Part shown: piece after piece, positions 60,243-64,000 of the stretch
Layout of the letters: each line of letters starts with the position of its first letter
How positions within the stretch are numbered: position 1 is the stretch's first letter
Assembly (NCBI RefSeq): GCF_009380215.1
Contig: NZ_WHUG01000020.1
Coordinates: 1-64,000, forward strand
Direction of reading: 5' to 3'
Origin: Rugamonas aquatica
Lineage (GTDB): Bacteria; Pseudomonadota; Gammaproteobacteria; Burkholderiales; Burkholderiaceae_D
Length of the DNA: 64,000 bases
The notes under the pieces: model-generated
Database searches by the model: none
Seen by the model: the letters and a program-made list of their open reading frames with translations, nothing else
Told to the model about the DNA's origin: nothing
Translations under genes and position numbers: made by a program

Positions 60243-61868
60243 ATGAACATGCGAAAAAATATCAAAGTAAGCACCCGGCTGGCCATCGGCTTCGGCGCCA
60301 TCCTGCTGATGCTGGTCATAGGCAGCGTGAACAGCCTCATCAGCCTCGGCCAGCTCAACGCCGGCACCGATGTCATCGTCACCGAGAACTACACCAAGGT
60401 CCAGCAAGCCCAGGCCATCATGAACCACAGTAACAAGATCGCCCGCTCGCTGCGCAACGCGCTGCTGATCCACGACGAAGCCAAGTCCGCCAAGGAAATG
60501 GCGGTGGTCCTCGAAAAACGCAAGGAAGTCGAGACCGCCATGCAAAAGCTGGACGGCATGGTCAGGTCGGAAGCCGGCCGCGCGCTGTACACGCGCATGA
60601 AGGAGACGCGCACGCCCTACGAGGCGGCGGTGGACGAGGTGATGCGCAAGCGCAGCGGCGGCGACATCGAAGGCGCCGTCGACTACATGCTGGGCACCAC
60701 GCGCGACCTGCAACTGGCCTATATGAACAGCATCGACGCGCTGGTCGCGCACCAGAGCGACGCCATGGAAAAAGGCCGGCTGAAGGCGGACGCCACCTAC
60801 GTCCAGTCGCGCAACACCGCCATCGTGCTGGGCCTGCTGTCGCTGGCCATCGGTGTGGCGGCGGCCGCGCTGATTTCGCGCCAGCTGCTGCGCCAATTGG
60901 GCGGCGAGCCGGACTACGTGGCCGGCATCGCCGGGCAGATCGCGGCCGGCGACCTGGCGGTGGACATAGCCGTGCGCGAGGGCGACCAGCGCAGCCTGCT
61001 GTTCGGCATCCGGACCATGCGCGACAGCCTGGCCGAGATCGTCGGCCAGGTGCGCGGCGGCGCCGATTCCATCGTCACGGCGGCCACCGAAATCGCGGCC
61101 GGCAACCAGGACCTGTCCTCGCGCACCGAACAGCAGGCCGGCTCGCTGGAAGAAACCGCGTCGTCGATGGAAGAGCTGACCGCCACCGTCAAGCAAAACA
61201 CCGACAGCGCGCGCCAGGCCAACCTGCTGGCCGCCAACGCCTCGCAGATCGCGGTCGAGGGCGGCGTGGTGGTGGCCAAGGTGGTGCACACCATGGGCGA
61301 GATCAACGACTCGGCGCGCAAGATCGTCGACATCATTTCCGTCATCGACGGCATCGCCTTCCAGACCAACATCCTGGCCTTGAACGCGGCGGTGGAAGCG
61401 GCGCGCGCCGGCGAACAGGGCCGCGGCTTCGCCGTGGTCGCCACCGAAGTACGCACGCTGGCGCAACGCTCGGCGGCTGCGGCCAAGGAAATCAAGACGC
61501 TGATCGACGATTCGGTGAGCAAGGTCGCCGCCGGCACCGAGCTGGTCGGCGAAGCCGGCGCGACGATGGAAGACATCGTCTCCGCCGTCAAGTCGGTGAC
61601 GGAGATCATGGGCGAGATCAGCATCGCCAGCCACGAGCAGGAAGCCGGCATCGAGCAGATCAACCAGGCCATCGCCGAGATGGACACGGTCACGCAGCAG
61701 AACGCCGCGCTGGTCGAAGAGGCCGCCGCAGCGGCTGAAGCGCAGCAGGACCAGGCGCATCAGCTGGTGCAGCTGGTGGGCGTATTCAAGCTGGCGAGCG
61801 GACGCCGCGCCGCAACAGTCGGCAGCCTGGCCAAGCGCCAGCGCCCGCAGCTGGCGTTGGCTGCCTAG
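60243..61868 (+). CDS. Methyl-accepting chemotaxis protein
   Basis: 541 aa. Membrane segment 1 (about 13-34), a four-helix-bundle-type periplasmic domain (SKEMAVVLEKRKEVETAM region), segment 2 (about 193-213), HAMP, then the signalling domain with the hairpin IDGIAFQTNILALNAAVEAARAGEQGRGFAVVATEVRTLAQRSA. No C-terminal NWETF pentapeptide for CheR/CheB. ATG at 60243 or 60249. Divergent from the PhnD-like gene; the ligand is unknown. Confidence 0.95.
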   Translation: MNMRKNIKVSTRLAIGFGAILLMLVIGSVNSLISLGQLNAGTDVIVTENYTKVQQAQAIMNHSNKIARSLRNALLIHDEAKSAKEMAVVLEKRKEVETAMQKLDGMVRSEAGRALYTRMKETRTPYEAAVDEVMRKRSGGDIEGAVDYMLGTTRDLQLAYMNSIDALVAHQSDAMEKGRLKADATYVQSRNTAIVLGLLSLAIGVAAAALISRQLLRQLGGEPDYVAGIAGQIAAGDLAVDIAVREGDQRSLLFGIRTMRDSLAEIVGQVRGGADSIVTAATEIAAGNQDLSSRTEQQAGSLEETASSMEELTATVKQNTDSARQANLLAANASQIAVEGGVVVAKVVHTMGEINDSARKIVDIISVIDGIAFQTNILALNAAVEAARAGEQGRGFAVVATEVRTLAQRSAAAAKEIKTLIDDSVSKVAAGTELVGEAGATMEDIVSAVKSVTEIMGEISIASHEQEAGIEQINQAIAEMDTVTQQNAALVEEAAAAAEAQQDQAHQLVQLVGVFKLASGRRAATVGSLAKRQRPQLALAA

Positions 61869-61891
61869 CCAAACCGCGCTACAATTTATCG

Positions 61892-62446
61892 ATGAGCCAA
61901 CTACCCATCGAACAGCTGGAGCCTTCGGGCTTCAGCGATTTCCTCCTCTACCTCAACGATCACCTGTCCGACAACGGCCGCGGCGACACCGCCTACTTCC
62001 AGCCGCTGCCGCGCGACGAGTCGCGCTTCCCCAACGACAAGGCCGAAGCCTTCCAGACCGGCATGCGCACCCCGCTCGGCATGCCCGGCTGGCGCCGCGT
62101 ATGGGTGGCGCGCGATGCCCATGGCCGCATCGCCGGCCACATCGACCTGCGCGCTCATCCCGAGCGCCATGCAGCCCACCGCTGCTTGCTCGGCATGGGC
62201 GTCGACCGCGACTTCCGCAAGCACGGCCTGGGCCAGCGCCTGATCGCCCACGCGGGCCACTGGGCGCGCGACGCGGCCGGCCTGGCCTGGATCGACCTGC
62301 AAGTGCTATCGGTGAATACACCCGCGATCAGCCTCTATCAGCGCAGCGGCTACGTCCGCACCGGCGAAATCCCCGACATGTTCCTCATCGACGGCCAGCA
62401 CTTCGCCTATACCAGCATGAGCAAGCGCCTTGACAACCAACAATGA
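61892..62446 (+). CDS. GNAT family N-acetyltransferase
   Basis: 184 aa. GNAT fold: RVWVARDAHGRIAGHIDLRAHP, then the acetyl-CoA pyrophosphate loop in MGVDRDFRKHGLGQRLIAHAGHWA, and LQVLSVNTPAISLYQRSGY. The substrate is unknown. Its 3' end overlaps the Fur box of the next gene. Confidence 0.9.
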   Translation: MSQLPIEQLEPSGFSDFLLYLNDHLSDNGRGDTAYFQPLPRDESRFPNDKAEAFQTGMRTPLGMPGWRRVWVARDAHGRIAGHIDLRAHPERHAAHRCLLGMGVDRDFRKHGLGQRLIAHAGHWARDAAGLAWIDLQVLSVNTPAISLYQRSGYVRTGEIPDMFLIDGQHFAYTSMSKRLDNQQ

Positions 62447-62463
62447 GAATGATTATCATTCAA
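62445..62463 (+). promoter_or_regulatory. Fur box upstream of the siderophore receptor
   Basis: GAGAATGATTATCATTCAA matches the 19-bp Fur consensus at 14 positions, including the central TGATTATCA palindrome. It lies 60 bp before the receptor start. Confidence 0.85.
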
Positions 62464-62522
62464 ATATTTAACTGAGAAGCCCGCCCTCGCCAGCCATACT
62501 CTCTCGACTCATTGGGATAGCG

Positions 62523-64000
62523 ATGGAAAAGCACAAGTTGGAACGACTGGCGATCACGGTAGCACTGGGCCTGGCCTGGCCCGCAGCGGCGCAGGCGCAG
62601 ATAGCGGCAGCCGAAGCGGCACCCACGGCGGTCCTGCCGCAGATTGAAATCCGCGGCCAGGGCCTGGGCAGCACCACCGAGGGCACCGGCTCCTACACCA
62701 CCGGCAAGGCCAGGACCGCCCTGCCCCTGAACATGGCGCTGCGCGACACGCCGCAATCGATCTCGGTCGTCACCCAGCAGCGCATCGAAGACCAGAACCT
62801 GGTCACCGTCACCGACGTGGTCAACAACGTCACCGGCGTCTCCGTCAACCAATACGAAACCAACCGCGCCGGCTTCACCGCGCGCGGCTTCGACATCGAC
62901 AACCTGCAGATCGACGGCGTGCCGACCACTTGGGACCAGCCTTGGAGCTCGGGCGAAGTGGTGGGCAGCCTGGCCACCTACGACCGCGTCGAGGTGGTGC
63001 GCGGCGCCACCGGCCTGATGACCGGCGCCGGCAATCCCTCCGCCGCCATCAACCTGGTGCGCAAGCGCGCCAGCAGCAAGGAACTGACCGGCTTGGCCGA
63101 AATGGGCATAGGCAGCTGGAGCGAGCGCCGCGCCATGGCCGACATCTCCACGCCGCTGAACCAGGCCGGCAGCGTGCGCGCGCGCGTGGTCGGCGAGTAC
63201 CAGGCCGGCGACAACTGGGCCAGCCTGATGACCAAGAAAAGCCATACGCTGTATGGCACGGTTGAGGCGGACCTGGGTGCCAAGACCTTGCTGTCGGCCG
63301 GCTACAGCCGCCAGAAGAACGATCCCAAGGGACCGATGTGGGGCGGCCTGCCCTACTGGTACACCGACGGTAGCAAGACCAACTGGGATGTCTCGAAAAC
63401 CTCGGCCGCCAGCTGGACCCGCTGGGGCACCGAGTACGACAATTTCTTCGCCAACCTCGATCATGAATTCGACAACGGCTGGAAGCTGCGCGCCACCTAC
63501 AGCCACGGCGACCGCAAGGCCGATTCCGCGCTGCTGTACCTGTCCGGCATCCCCGACCGCATCACCGGCCTCGGCATGGGCGCGTTTGCCGGCGCCTACC
63601 ACACGCAGACCAGGCAGGACGACTTCGGCCTGCACGCCAACGGCCCGTTCACGCTGGGCGGCCGCAAGCATGAGGCGGCGTTCGGCTACATCGATTCGAA
63701 ACAGCAATTCAACACCGACAGCTACGACGCCGATTTCGGCCCCGGCGGCACGCCGGCCGTGGGCAACTTCAACACCTGGAACGGCAGCTATCCGGAACCG
63801 AAATGGAGCGCCGCCCAGTTCTACGAAAGCAGCGTCACCAGGCAGCAAGCCTTGTACGGCGTGGCGCGCTTCTCGCTGGCCGATCCGCTCAAGCTGATCG
63901 TCGGCGCCCGCCTGACCGACTACGACAAGACCGGCCACGGCCGCTACACTCCCGCGTACGAGCTCAAGCACGATCGCGAAGTCACGCCGTATGCCGGCCT
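62523..64000 (+). CDS. TonB-dependent siderophore receptor, 3' end outside window
   Basis: At least 492 aa, open at the window end. Signal peptide (LAITVALGLAWPAAAQA), a TonB-box-like LPQIEIRG, a plug domain (MALRDTPQSISVVTQQRIEDQNLVTVTDVVNNVTG; GFDIDNLQIDGVPT; RVEVVRGATGLMTGAGNPSAAINLVRKR) and the start of the barrel. The plug is of the FhuE/FoxA/FpvA hydroxamate or catecholate siderophore class. Preceded by a Fur box, so induced by iron starvation. Confidence 0.95.
   Translation, partial: MEKHKLERLAITVALGLAWPAAAQAQIAAAEAAPTAVLPQIEIRGQGLGSTTEGTGSYTTGKARTALPLNMALRDTPQSISVVTQQRIEDQNLVTVTDVVNNVTGVSVNQYETNRAGFTARGFDIDNLQIDGVPTTWDQPWSSGEVVGSLATYDRVEVVRGATGLMTGAGNPSAAINLVRKRASSKELTGLAEMGIGSWSERRAMADISTPLNQAGSVRARVVGEYQAGDNWASLMTKKSHTLYGTVEADLGAKTLLSAGYSRQKNDPKGPMWGGLPYWYTDGSKTNWDVSKTSAASWTRWGTEYDNFFANLDHEFDNGWKLRATYSHGDRKADSALLYLSGIPDRITGLGMGAFAGAYHTQTRQDDFGLHANGPFTLGGRKHEAAFGYIDSKQQFNTDSYDADFGPGGTPAVGNFNTWNGSYPEPKWSAAQFYESSVTRQQALYGVARFSLADPLKLIVGARLTDYDKTGHGRYTPAYELKHDREVTPYAG

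Noticed and set aside
60087..61760. 557-codon open frame antisense to the chemoreceptor
   Set aside because: Shadow of the receptor; no start signal or known fold.
62460..63971. 503-codon open frame antisense to the siderophore receptor
   Set aside because: The plus strand has a signal peptide, plug motifs and a Fur box; the minus frame has none.
1..64000. CRISPR arrays, insertion sequences, prophage or rRNA genes
   Set aside because: No regularly spaced repeats, transposase, integrase or rRNA segments were seen.

Overview
The window is a high-GC chromosomal segment of a betaproteobacterium, most likely from the Oxalobacteraceae (Duganella/Massilia/Janthinobacterium type). The clues are: glyA-nrdR followed by minor type IV pilin genes that run into ribD-ribE; ribB-ribH-nusB; dnaX-ybaB-recR; a complete ybgC-tolQRAB-pal-cpoB block; a PEP-CTERM protein; and several complex signalling proteins. 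There is no rRNA, CRISPR array, insertion sequence or integrase.

Layout. 1-3.1 kb: the 3' end of a hybrid sensor kinase (REC-HPt), then a REC-GGDEF-EAL protein. 3.1-7.9 kb, minus: dnaX, ybaB, recR and a CaiB/BaiF CoA-transferase. 8-13.9 kb: a secreted unknown, the 4.5S SRP RNA gene (ffs), ubiD, a membrane-anchored lytic transglycosylase with a strong promoter and a leader of about 325 nt, two tandem paralogous Pro-rich anchored unknowns, and nusB. 13.9-18.7 kb: ribH and a RibBX-type ribB, then a small inserted block (cytochrome c, small unknown, SDR plus TetR regulator with two matching palindromic operators), then ribE. 18.7-25.1 kb: ribD and a tightly packed minor pilin operon (pilV-pilW-pilX-pilY1-pilE-like-fimT-like). 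25.2-27.3 kb: nrdR and glyA, the latter behind a ZTP (pfl-motif) riboswitch. 27.3-33.6 kb, plus: ydfG, then ybgC-tolQ-tolR-tolA-tolB-pal-cpoB. 33.6-38.1 kb: three identical tRNA-Lys(UUU) genes; the second and third flank a 4.2-kb block (TPR protein, membrane protein, LytS/LytTR pair, small DUF6447-like protein). 38.2-46.1 kb, accessory: a 5'-truncated or frameshifted PKD protein, a PAP2 phosphatase lipoprotein fused to an autotransporter-type repeat, a three-gene set (glycine-rich membrane protein, unknown, MepA-like murein endopeptidase) and a TonB-dependent receptor. 46.4-52.6 kb: PEP-CTERM protein, YceI, CadC-like regulator, acyltransferase, unknowns and a DUF418 protein. 52.6-56.8 kb: a Suv3-type RNA helicase, a broken TM2-domain gene, YigZ and a second DUF418 protein. 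56.9-64 kb: a hybrid histidine kinase paired with a PhnD-like binding protein, a chemoreceptor, a GNAT acetyltransferase, and a Fur-box-preceded siderophore receptor that runs off the window end.

How the genes fit together. The Tol-Pal block maintains the outer membrane. The rib genes form most of the riboflavin pathway, but the encoded GTP cyclohydrolase II-like domain lacks its zinc cysteines, so a separate RibA must exist elsewhere. glyA under ZTP control links one-carbon supply to serine/glycine conversion. The most unusual pieces are the 42-44 kb three-gene set (possible antagonism module), the PAP2/autotransporter-repeat fusion, the long transglycosylase leader, the tandem paralogues at 11.8-13.3 kb, and the broken TM2 gene. 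All starts were chosen by eye from Shine-Dalgarno spacing, signal peptides or remembered family N-termini; no database search was possible.
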